Below are positions 8,394 through 16,390 of a stretch of 64,000 nt of DNA, one piece after another; position 1 is the first letter of the stretch; each line of letters starts with the position of its first letter. The DNA is taken from positions 148,679 to 212,678 of the forward strand of contig NZ_CP041765.1 in the NCBI RefSeq assembly GCF_007559025.1, written 5' to 3'. The translations under genes were made by a program, and so were the position numbers. The notes below the pieces were generated by a model, which saw nothing but the letters and a program-made list of their open reading frames with translations, was not told where the DNA came from and made no database searches. Source of the stretch: Tomitella fengzijianii. Lineage in GTDB: Bacteria > Actinomycetota > Actinomycetes > Mycobacteriales > Mycobacteriaceae.

Positions 8394-10001
8394 TCACCGC
8401 GCGGGTGGGCCGATGCGGAGCATGCGGCCCACGGTCCCCTGCCAGTACACGCCGGGCCCGTCGCCGTCGCCGGTGTTCGGTGCGACCGTTCCGGTGAGTT
8501 CCATCGGCTCGTCCAGCGGGGCGTTTCCGACGAACGAGCGCACCACCTCCGCGCCGGTGTCGGCGTCGATCGCCGTGTAGTACACCGGCCCGACCTTCTG
8601 GGGCAGCCCCGCCGCCAGCAGGTCCTGGACGCCGCGTTCCGCTTCGGCCGCACCGGGGAGCTCGGCCGACTGCGCCGGCAGCGCGGGCAGGTCGCCGTAG
8701 GACAGGCCGTGGATCAGCCTGTCGCCGGTGGTCGCCTTCGGCAGGGTCGCGGTCCGGGTGTTCGACGTCCACTGCCGGGTGCAGCCGCTGCCGTCGGTGA
8801 CGATCGAGGTCATGCCGCCCCGGTATGGCGCCTGAGCCGGCACCGCCGGGCCGTCGACCGCCATCGGGAAGTACTGGAATCCGTACGTGTTCGCGATGAT
8901 GAGCGACCATTCGCCGCCGCCGGGCGACTCGAGCGCGATGGGCGAGTTCTCGGACTGGGCCGGCCCCGCGATCAGCCGGCCGTCGGGCGCGGCGGTCTCC
9001 GGGTGCAGCGTGGTCGCGAACGCGGGCATCTCGCAGCGCACCTCCCCGCTGGCGCGGTCGAGGACGAACAGCGTCGACTGGTCGGCGGCGTCGAGGTAGG
9101 CGACGTAGTCGTCCTGATTCGGCCCGAAATACGTGGGCGTGGAGCCCGACCCGTGGCTGAGCATCCCCGGGTGCCGCGCCGCGCCGGGGTCGTAGGCCCG
9201 CCGCCATCGGATGCGCGGCTGACTGTCCTCGCCCTGGTCCACCTCGTAGAGGGCGCGGGTGGTCATCACCGAGGCGCCGCCGGGTCGCACGGTGATGCCG
9301 TTGGAGACGCGTTCACCCGCCGGCTGCCCCGCGTCGGCGGGCAGGTCGAGGGTCCGCGCCGACGCGGGCTCGCCGGGGACCACCGTGCCGACCACCGCGT
9401 TTACGGTGACGAACCAGATGCGGCCGTCGACGCCGGGGGCGAGACCCGTGACGTAGTCGCCGTCGCGGATGAGCGGGTCCAGGTCGGCGAGCACCTCGTC
9501 GGTGAGGGTCCACGCGCCGGCGGCGTCGCGGCTGTGCCCGACGGCGTGGAGGACTCCGTCGCCGTCCGCGATGACGACGCGGTCCTGGTCGTCCAGGTAC
9601 CCGTACACGCCGCCGAGCAGCGCCCCCTTCGGCAGCTGCATGCGCGCGAGGGGAGCCGCGGTGGCCGGGTCGAGCAGCACGACCATGGGCGGCGTGGTCT
9701 CGAGCGGGTCGGTGCCGACGTAGGCGGTGCACAGGGCCACGGGCATGCCGTCGCCGCCGACGAACACCGACGAGCACGTGCCGCCAGGGATCGACGCGTG
9801 CACGCCGGTCTGCGTGCCGGGGCCCTGGCCGGGGATGGTGTCGGTGGAGTAGATGTCGCCGTGCACGGTGGCGGTGCCGAGGGGGCCGAGGCCCGGCGTC
9901 CCCGGCACTGCGCCCGACGGTGCGGCGAGCGCCGTCGCCGCCGCCAGCACGGCCGTCACGGTGACCGCTCCGCGGCCGGCGGCCCTGATGCGTCGTCTCA
10001 T
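8394..10001 (-). CDS. Secreted beta-propeller-like protein
   Basis: The 535-residue protein has an N-terminal signal peptide ('MRRRIRAAGRGAVTVTAVLAAA', cleavage near Ala-Val-Pro at 30-33). A body of repeated beta-rich blades follows, for example 'VVLLDPATAAPLARMQLPKG', 'GYLDDQDRVVIADGDGVLHAV' and 'LFVLDRASGEVRCEM', typical of PQQ/SMP-30-like propellers. No catalytic residues are recognisable, and a scaffold or binding role outside the cell is the most that can be inferred. The start has an AGGAG site six bases upstream. It is convergent with the lipoprotein gene, and the divergent nat gene lies 170 bases away. Confidence 0.75.
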   Translation of the reverse strand: MRRRIRAAGRGAVTVTAVLAAATALAAPSGAVPGTPGLGPLGTATVHGDIYSTDTIPGQGPGTQTGVHASIPGGTCSSVFVGGDGMPVALCTAYVGTDPLETTPPMVVLLDPATAAPLARMQLPKGALLGGVYGYLDDQDRVVIADGDGVLHAVGHSRDAAGAWTLTDEVLADLDPLIRDGDYVTGLAPGVDGRIWFVTVNAVVGTVVPGEPASARTLDLPADAGQPAGERVSNGITVRPGGASVMTTRALYEVDQGEDSQPRIRWRRAYDPGAARHPGMLSHGSGSTPTYFGPNQDDYVAYLDAADQSTLFVLDRASGEVRCEMPAFATTLHPETAAPDGRLIAGPAQSENSPIALESPGGGEWSLIIANTYGFQYFPMAVDGPAVPAQAPYRGGMTSIVTDGSGCTRQWTSNTRTATLPKATTGDRLIHGLSYGDLPALPAQSAELPGAAEAERGVQDLLAAGLPQKVGPVYYTAIDADTGAEVVRSFVGNAPLDEPMELTGTVAPNTGDGDGPGVYWQGTVGRMLRIGPPAR

Positions 10002-10171
10002 GCGTGGCTCCTACCGCTGGAGGGTCGGCGGCGTGCCCGGGCACGATGGACATGGCGACACCCAGCGGCTGTCGATGCAACTCGTAACGGCAATGTCCGT
10101 GACAAAATGTAGCGACGAAGCCGCATAAGTGCAATAGATCACAGCAAAATCAAGAGGGGGCGCTGCCGCCG

Positions 10172-11116
10172 ATGCCCACTGAACCAACGCCCGCTGAACA
10201 GCCCGCCGAACCGATGCCCGCCGAACCGGCGCGGTCGCGGCCGTCCCCGTCGGCGTCTCCGGCGGAGCCGCCGCTGACCGGCGCGTCGTGGCGCACCGAC
10301 CTGTTCGATATCCCCGAGTACCTGCGGATGATCGGGATGGTCGAGGTTGCCGACGGCAACCGGCCGGAGCCGTCCGTCGAGCTTCTCTCCGCGCTGCACG
10401 AGGCGCACGTGCGGGCGCTGCCGTTCGCCAACGTCGACGCGCTGATGGGCACGCACCCGGGCGTCGCCCCCGATGCGGTGCAGGACCAGCTGGTGCGGCG
10501 CGGCCGCGGCGGATACTGCTTCGAGCACGCGCAGATCTTCGCCGCAGCGGCCGAGCACCTGGGCTTTCCGGTGCGCCGCGCGCTGGGGCGGGTGCACTCG
10601 CCGACCAACACGCGCACGCACATGACGGTGCTCGCCGAGGCCGGCGGGCGGAGGTGGATGTGTGACCCGGGCTTCGGATACAGCCTCCTCCGCCCGCTGG
10701 CGCTGGAGGACGGGGCGACCCAGGACCTGGGCGGGCGGACGGCGCGCCTCGCGCTGCTCGACGACGACGGCGCCCCGGTGTGGGAGTTGAGCCGCGACGG
10801 CGCCGTGGAGCACCGCACGGATGAACTGCCGGTGAAGCCGGCGGACGTGCGCGCCGGGCACTTCGTCACCTCACGTGAGCCGCACTCGCCGTTCGTCAAC
10901 CACCTGATGGTGATGCGTCACATGCCCTACGGGCACGTGACGATCACCGAGGGGGCGCGCACCGTGCGCACGGCCGGCCGGCCCACCGAGCACGCGCAGA
11001 TCTCCGTCGACCAGGCGGTGGACGGCGTGCGTGAGCTCGGCGTGCGATTGGGCGAGGAGGACCGGGAGCGGCTCGCAGCCAGGCTCGACGCGCTGCGGCG
11101 GGGCGGAGCAGCCTAG
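10172..11116 (+). CDS. nat: Arylamine N-acetyltransferase
   Basis: The 314-residue protein carries the full NAT triad: Cys116 in 'RGRGGYCFEHA', His150 in 'NTRTHMTVLA' and Asp165 in 'MCDPGFGYS'. NATs transfer acetyl or propionyl groups from CoA to arylamines and hydrazines. In mycobacteria they are linked to cholesterol-derived propionyl-CoA use (family knowledge). The family core normally starts near 'TDLFDIPEYLRMIG', which here is residue 44, so there is a Pro/Ala/Glu-rich extension of about 43 residues containing 'PAEQPAEPMPAEPA' repeats. No in-frame start lies close to the core, and AGAGGGGG precedes the ATG at 10172. No hsa or bph genes are adjacent. Confidence 0.92.
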   Translation: MPTEPTPAEQPAEPMPAEPARSRPSPSASPAEPPLTGASWRTDLFDIPEYLRMIGMVEVADGNRPEPSVELLSALHEAHVRALPFANVDALMGTHPGVAPDAVQDQLVRRGRGGYCFEHAQIFAAAAEHLGFPVRRALGRVHSPTNTRTHMTVLAEAGGRRWMCDPGFGYSLLRPLALEDGATQDLGGRTARLALLDDDGAPVWELSRDGAVEHRTDELPVKPADVRAGHFVTSREPHSPFVNHLMVMRHMPYGHVTITEGARTVRTAGRPTEHAQISVDQAVDGVRELGVRLGEEDRERLAARLDALRRGGAA

Positions 11117-11177
11117 GTACTGCGGGCTGGTCGGCCGGGCCGCGTCGTCGTCATGCCGGGCCGCCGTCGATCCGGCG

Positions 11178-12785
11178 TCACTTCTTGATCCAGGTGTTGC
11201 CCAGCAGCATGATGCCGTCGTTGCTCGGCGTGGCGCCGTAGACGTCGGGGTTCCAGGCGACGAAGTTCGCGCCCCAGCCCAGGTTCACATAGGGCACGTC
11301 CTCGTGGATCTTCTGCTCGATCGCCTTCAGCGCCGCCTTCTCGGCGTCCTCGGTGGTGGCGTGCTGCGCGGTGTCGAGCAGCTTGTCCATCTCGGGGCTG
11401 TCGTAGCCGAGGATGTTGTTCGACGAGTTGCTCCGCAGTGAGGCGGACAGGCGCATGTAGGGCACGGCATCGGAGATGCTGTAGCTGCCGTGTCCCAGGT
11501 CGAAGTCGTGATCGACGTAGAGGCGCTTGACCATGTCGGTGACCGTGGCGGCGTATTCGACGTCCACGTCGATGCCGACCGCGCCGAGTAGGGCCTGCGT
11601 GGCGGTGGCGGTCGCCTGCGAGGTCGGGTCGTTCACACTCACATAGCTGAGTTTCCCGTCGAACCCGTTCGCCTTGGCGGCGTCGACGAGCTGCTTGGCC
11701 TGCGCGGTGTCCTGCTCGAACGCGGGGACGTCGTTGTGCCACTTGGACCACTCGGCGAAGATCTTGGTCGTCGGGTGCCCGTCGCCCTTCAATGCGCGCT
11801 GGTTGATCACCTCGGGATCCATGGCCAGGGCGATCGCCTTGCGGAGGTTCGGGTCCGCTCCGGGGTGGCCCTCACGGTTGTTGATCTGCAGCACATCGTT
11901 GACGTTGAGGGGCTCGTAGAACCCGGGGTACTCGCCCTTGGCGTCGGCGACCCACTCGGCGGAGCGCAGGAAGGTCATCTGGACGCCGCCGGAGCTCAGC
12001 GCCTCGATGCGGGGCTGGCCGCCGGCGATGTTGACGAACTTGAGGCTGTCCAGATACGGCTTCCCGTCCCAGTAGTCCGCGCGCGGGGCGAGCTCGAGCG
12101 ACTCGGCCGGCGCGAAGTTGGCGACGGTGTAGGGGCCGGCGCCGATGGGCTTGAAGTTGTTCGGGTCCGCGTAGGCGGCCGGCGCGAGGATCATGCCGTG
12201 ACCGAAGGTGAGAAGCGCGGGGAACTCCGACCACGGCGCGTTGAGGGTGACCGTGACGGTCTGCGGGTCGGTGGCCTCGATGCTCTTGACGCCGGCCTTG
12301 AACTGCTGGCTGTTGGCGCCGCGGTTCTCGTTGAAGCGGTTCATGCTGTCGACGACGGCCTGGGCGTCCAGGGGCGTGCCGTCGGAGAAGGTGACGCCCT
12401 CGCGCAGGCCGATGGTCCAGGCGAGGTGGTCGTCGCTTTCGGTGAGCGACTCGGCGAGCTGGGGGACGTACTCCTGCTTGTCGGCGTCGAAGCGCACGAG
12501 AAGGCCGTAGATGTTGGCCATCTCGGTGCCGCCGGTCGAGCCGGCGGGCTGGGTCTTGGTGGGGTCGAGGCTCGACGGCATCGAATAGCCGGCGAAACTC
12601 AGGGTGCCGCCGCTGACGGGCTCACCGGCCTCCGGCTGGTCGCCGATGATGCCGGCCTGCGTGACCTCCGCCGCGCCGCTCTCGCCGGAACCGGATCCGC
12701 TGCCGGCGCTGACGCAGCCTGCCAGCAGCGTGGAGCTCGCGAGCATCGCCGCTGCGGCCACCCCGATCCTTCTGTTCCGTGTCAT
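11178..12785 (-). CDS. ABC transporter substrate-binding lipoprotein, family 5
   Basis: The 535-residue protein starts with a lipoprotein signal ('LASSTLLAGC', lipidated Cys near 24) and a Ser/Gly-rich linker. The SBP_bac_5 body follows ('GLLVRFDADKQEYVPQLAESL', 'IGAGPYTVANFAPAESLELAPR', 'DYWDGKPYLD'). It would deliver a peptide-like or other organic solute to an ABC importer, but no permease or ATPase is adjacent, so it is an orphan receptor here. GAAGGGAA lies just before the ATG. It is divergent from an arylsulfatase, so a sulfated ligand is possible (inference). It is a paralogue of the truncated gene at 1-1173. Confidence 0.9.
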   Translation of the reverse strand: MTRNRRIGVAAAAMLASSTLLAGCVSAGSGSGSGESGAAEVTQAGIIGDQPEAGEPVSGGTLSFAGYSMPSSLDPTKTQPAGSTGGTEMANIYGLLVRFDADKQEYVPQLAESLTESDDHLAWTIGLREGVTFSDGTPLDAQAVVDSMNRFNENRGANSQQFKAGVKSIEATDPQTVTVTLNAPWSEFPALLTFGHGMILAPAAYADPNNFKPIGAGPYTVANFAPAESLELAPRADYWDGKPYLDSLKFVNIAGGQPRIEALSSGGVQMTFLRSAEWVADAKGEYPGFYEPLNVNDVLQINNREGHPGADPNLRKAIALAMDPEVINQRALKGDGHPTTKIFAEWSKWHNDVPAFEQDTAQAKQLVDAAKANGFDGKLSYVSVNDPTSQATATATQALLGAVGIDVDVEYAATVTDMVKRLYVDHDFDLGHGSYSISDAVPYMRLSASLRSNSSNNILGYDSPEMDKLLDTAQHATTEDAEKAALKAIEQKIHEDVPYVNLGWGANFVAWNPDVYGATPSNDGIMLLGNTWIKK

Positions 12786-12975
12786 GGGTTCCCTTCCATC
12801 GAGACGTCATCTGCCCGAACTGCCTGCGGCGCTGCGCAGAACAGTCGTGTGCCATCGCCGTCGCCGGGTGGCGTCCGAAGCCCGATTCTGTGGCACATCG
12901 CACAGCGACGTGCACGTGATCCCACAGGGCGGGAATGGGATTCGCTTCCGGTGATGTGTGTCTACCGTCATCGGC

Positions 12976-15351
12976 ATGACGAATAGTGGCCGGATGCACC
13001 GTGATCGGCACGCCCCTTCCGCTGACGGGTTCAGTGGAGTGATCGCCGAGGATCTGCCCAGCGCCGTTCCGTCGTGGCCGGCTCGGCCCGGGCCCATCGG
13101 AGGTCCGGGCGGCACCGCGCCCGATGTGATCGTCATGATCGTCGACGACATGGGCTATTCGGACATCGGTCCATTCGGCTCCGAGATTCCCACCCCGAAC
13201 CTGGATGCGGTCGCGGCTGAAGGTGCCACGCTGACGGACTTCCACGTGACGCCCACCTGTTCGCCCACCCGCGCCTCGCTGCTCACCGGCTGCAACTCGC
13301 ATGCAGTGGGGATGGGCGCGGTCGCGAACGTCGATGACGGCTTCCCCGGCTATGCGGCCGAACTCCCGGAGAACCAGCCCACGATGGCTGAGACGTTCCG
13401 CGCGGCCGGCTACGCCACGATGGCGATCGGGAAGTGGCACCTGTGCCGCGAGCAGGACATGCATGCCGCCGGAGACCGCCATTCATGGCCGGTTCAGCGT
13501 GGGTTCGACCAGTACTACGGATTCCTCGAGGCGCAGGCCAATCTGCACAACCCGGCACAACTCTACGAGGGCAACAACCCGGTGCACACCACCGAGTACC
13601 CCGAGGGCTATTACCTGACCGACGATCTGACCGATCGGGCCGTCACGATGATCGCCGAATCGGCCGCGGCAGAGCCGTCGAAGCCCCTGATGATGTACTT
13701 CGCCCACGCTGCCGTGCACTCGCCGATGCACATCAAGCCCGGTGCGGCAGAAAAGCATCGCGGCCGTTACGACGCGGGCTGGGAGTCGATCCGTTCCGAG
13801 CGGCGTCGACGCCAGGACGAATTGGGCGTGATCCCGGCTGAGGTCGGTACCGCCCCGCTCGACGACGCCCTCGGTCCGGACGTCCCGGGATGGGACGCAC
13901 TGGCCGAGGACGGCCGAAGCCTGGCGGCCCGGCATATGGAGAATTACGCCGCGATGATCGAAACGATCGACGAGTCCGTCGGCCGGATCCGCGACATTCA
14001 GCGCAAACTGGGGCGACTGGACAACACGATCTTCGTGTTCCTGTCCGACAACGGCGCGTCCGGCGGGGGCGGCGGTGATGTCGGCATCATGAATCACCTG
14101 TCGAATCTGAATCGCGCGCACGTGCCGACGCCGGACGAGCGTGTGGCCGAGGAGATCGGCTGGATCGACGAGCTCGGGGGCCCCTCCACGTGGCCGCTGT
14201 ACGCGACAGGGTGGGCCACCGCCTCGAACACGCCGTTCCGGCGTCACAAGTTCAGCACTTACCGGGGCGGGCACCAGGTGTCCTTCCTGATCTCCTGGCC
14301 GACCGGGCTCGGCCGGCTGGGCGTACGTCACCAGTACGCACACGTGACAGACCTGCTGCCGACCGTGGCCGAACTGGCGGGCGTGGCTGTGCCGGCCACC
14401 CGGAACGGCCGCGATGCGCGAACACTCGACGGGTCCTCGATGGTCGAGGCCTTGCGCAACCCCGACGCGCCGAGTGCGCACGGCGACCAGTACTACGAAT
14501 GTCTCGGCGAGCGCGCCTTCTATGCCCCGAGCCTCGACGGGCACCCCGCCTGGGAGGCGGTGGCCGATCATACGGCGGCCACCGCATTCGCCGAGGACCA
14601 TTGGGCGTTGTACTCGGTCGACCGCGACCCGGTCCAACTCGACGACGTCGCTGCCGAGCATCCCGGAACGGTCGCGGAGCTCGCGGCACGGTTCGACGCC
14701 GCAGCCGTCGCCAACAGCGTCTATCCGATGTCCAACGGCAGCCCGCTGCACTTCATGCAGCGCGATCCGGCGGAGGAGCGTTTCGCCACCGAGACGGTCC
14801 TGTTTCCGGAGACGCCGCCGCTTGAACGGTTCCGGGCGAACCAGCTGATCGACGGCCGCTCGTTCACTATCGATGTGGATCTGGGACCGGACGGCTACCG
14901 CCCGGGTGACGAAGGTGTACTCGTCGCGCACGGGGGGCAGGAGTCCGGATATGTGCTCTACATTTCAGGCGGCGAGCTCATCGTGGAGCAGAACGCGTGG
15001 GGGCGGACCATCGTGTCCGATCCGGCGCCGGTTCCCCAGGGGGCACGCAGACTCCGACTGAACGTCGAAGCGCCCGGAAAGCACCGCTGGATCGCGTCGT
15101 TGGAAGCCGACGGTAGGTCACTGCGTACCGGGGTCGACATGCTGCAGCTGTCCTGGCTCGTGCCGTTCAGCGGGTTGGCAGCGGGAACCATGTCCCGCTC
15201 GCCGGTCTCCCGGCGACTGCATGACGACCACGGGATGTTCCCGTACTCGGGCACGTGGGAGTCCATCACCATCCGGCCCGGAGAGCATGCCCCTGATGCC
15301 CCGGCCGTGATGCTGGACGCGATCCGCCGCATGGGTGCGCCCACGCAGTAG
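12976..15351 (+). CDS. Arylsulfatase (type I, formylglycine-dependent)
   Basis: This 791-residue sulfatase hydrolyses sulfate esters. The metal site 'VIVMIVDDMGYSD' lies near residue 50. The sulfatase signature 'CSPTRASLLTG' has Cys95, which must be oxidised to formylglycine, and further family segments are 'IGKWHLC' and 'FLSDNGASG'. The length and the C-terminal beta-rich extension (about 600-791) match the large AtsA-type arylsulfatases. ATG at 12976 is chosen; an in-frame GTG at 12958 adds six residues. No formylglycine-generating enzyme gene is in the window, so activation depends on one elsewhere. It is divergent from a solute-binding lipoprotein and convergent with a TetR gene. No signal peptide is visible, so it is probably cytoplasmic. 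Confidence 0.92.
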   Translation: MTNSGRMHRDRHAPSADGFSGVIAEDLPSAVPSWPARPGPIGGPGGTAPDVIVMIVDDMGYSDIGPFGSEIPTPNLDAVAAEGATLTDFHVTPTCSPTRASLLTGCNSHAVGMGAVANVDDGFPGYAAELPENQPTMAETFRAAGYATMAIGKWHLCREQDMHAAGDRHSWPVQRGFDQYYGFLEAQANLHNPAQLYEGNNPVHTTEYPEGYYLTDDLTDRAVTMIAESAAAEPSKPLMMYFAHAAVHSPMHIKPGAAEKHRGRYDAGWESIRSERRRRQDELGVIPAEVGTAPLDDALGPDVPGWDALAEDGRSLAARHMENYAAMIETIDESVGRIRDIQRKLGRLDNTIFVFLSDNGASGGGGGDVGIMNHLSNLNRAHVPTPDERVAEEIGWIDELGGPSTWPLYATGWATASNTPFRRHKFSTYRGGHQVSFLISWPTGLGRLGVRHQYAHVTDLLPTVAELAGVAVPATRNGRDARTLDGSSMVEALRNPDAPSAHGDQYYECLGERAFYAPSLDGHPAWEAVADHTAATAFAEDHWALYSVDRDPVQLDDVAAEHPGTVAELAARFDAAAVANSVYPMSNGSPLHFMQRDPAEERFATETVLFPETPPLERFRANQLIDGRSFTIDVDLGPDGYRPGDEGVLVAHGGQESGYVLYISGGELIVEQNAWGRTIVSDPAPVPQGARRLRLNVEAPGKHRWIASLEADGRSLRTGVDMLQLSWLVPFSGLAAGTMSRSPVSRRLHDDHGMFPYSGTWESITIRPGEHAPDAPAVMLDAIRRMGAPTQ

Positions 15352-15426
15352 GCGCGCACCATCCGCCCGGAATCTGGCGTCGCGCACGGACCGGCCGGCT
15401 CGGTCCATGGTGGTGCCCACTCGGCG

Positions 15427-16023
15427 CTATCGGGCCAGCGCGTTCAGGTAGAACTCCACGCACTCGACGGACAGGTCGGCGGCGGAATAGTGCTCGGAGG
15501 GCGTGAACCACCGGCCGGTCAGCCAGATGCCGTCCTTGATCAGCTCGTACGCAGCGGCCGGGTTGATCGACGGCCGGTACGCACCCTCGGCGACTCCGCG
15601 TTCTATGGAAGCGACCCACAGCCTGTGGTTTGCCGCCGCCAGCGACCGGATCTCCGCGTGGCCGGCCAGCCGGCGGATGGCGCCTTCCTCGTTGCGGCAG
15701 ATCTGCGGCGAGTGCGGATCGCGCTGCACCAGGATGAGCGACCTGCGGATAAGCTCGCCCAGTTCCTGTGCGGGCGGCAGCGACAGGTTCAGGACGTGTC
15801 GGAACTCCGCATGCACCGCGCGCAGGTGGCCCAGGACGATCTCCTGGAGCAGCGCATCCTTGGAGTCGACGTACTTGTAGAGGCTCCCCGGCAGGATGCC
15901 GATGCTCGTCGCGATCATCCGCATCGACGTGCCCGCCAGGCCGTGCACAGCGAACAATTCAGTGGCGGCCCGCAGCATCAGCTGCCGCTTCCGCTCGGCC
16001 TTCGTCGCGGTTTCCGTTGGCAC
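15427..16023 (-). CDS. TetR/AcrR-family transcriptional regulator
   Basis: The 198-residue protein has an N-terminal TetR helix-turn-helix ('AATELFAVHGLAGTSMRMIATSIGILPGSLYKYVDSKDALLQEIV', residues about 15-60). A helical ligand-binding C domain ends 'CVEFYLNALAR'. The GTG at 16023 is preceded by GGAGGGG at proper spacing; the longer frame to 16224 covers the operator region and was rejected. It is divergent from the MHS transporter at 16391. Two inverted repeats sharing the core AGCRAATGCT lie between them, making this protein the likely repressor of itself and the transporter (inference). Confidence 0.88.
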   Translation of the reverse strand: MPTETATKAERKRQLMLRAATELFAVHGLAGTSMRMIATSIGILPGSLYKYVDSKDALLQEIVLGHLRAVHAEFRHVLNLSLPPAQELGELIRRSLILVQRDPHSPQICRNEEGAIRRLAGHAEIRSLAAANHRLWVASIERGVAEGAYRPSINPAAAYELIKDGIWLTGRWFTPSEHYSAADLSVECVEFYLNALAR

Positions 16024-16135
16024 GACCCCTCCGTCGCATTCCGTGCAGGCTGCACCATACACCGCGCCCGCGGCCGTCCGCCCTCTTGCCGGGCCCGCTC
16101 GGCCACGGCCCACGGTCCATCCTGAATTCCAGGGC

Positions 16136-16151
16136 ATGAGCAAATGCTCAT
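16136..16151. promoter_or_regulatory. Operator candidate 1 (ATGAGCA-AA-TGCTCAT)
   Basis: A 16-base inverted repeat with perfect 7-base arms lies 113 bases upstream of the tetR start. It shares the core AGC(A/G)AATGCT with the second site at 16299-16318, 165 bases away in the same gap. The gap 16024-16390 contains no gene; besides these two sites it holds a weaker GTCCA-N9-TGGAC repeat at 16172-16190. Confidence 0.55.
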
Positions 16152-16298
16152 TTCCTACTTGGCGGGAGAGTGTCCAGTGCCGTGTTGGACTTTGAGTACG
16201 GCGAATAACCCGTCCAAAAACCATGTTTCAGTGGTTTCCTCGCATGATCGCGTACGCAAGGATGGACTTGACGTGGCGACTATCACCCTCATAATAGG

Positions 16299-16318
16299 AA
16301 CCAAGCGAATGCTTGGTT
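16299..16318. promoter_or_regulatory. Operator candidate 2 (AACCAAGC-GAAT-GCTTGGTT)
   Basis: Perfect 8-base arms with a 4-base centre end 72 bases before the MHS transporter start, where they would overlap or sit just downstream of its promoter. The central ten bases AGCGAATGCT differ from site 1 at one position, supporting recognition by the same protein, most simply the divergent TetR regulator. Confidence 0.55.
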
Positions 16319-16390
16319 TCAGGCGGAGGCATCCGCTCGTCGATGTCGACCGGAACGCTCAACGCGAGCCGCACTGTGAGGTGGAACAAG

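Noticed and set aside
12888..12927. CTGTGG...CCACAG between the solute-binding and arylsulfatase genes as an operator
   Set aside because: Short arms 28 bases apart occur easily by chance, and no second copy was found.
15388..15406. GGACCG-N7-CGGTCC as terminator after the arylsulfatase
   Set aside because: Six pairs only and no supporting features; not distinguishable from background in GC-rich sequence.
16144..16390. Longer upstream starts for the MHS transporter and for the TetR gene
   Set aside because: They run through the shared palindromic operator region and lack ribosome sites, while the shorter starts have good ones.
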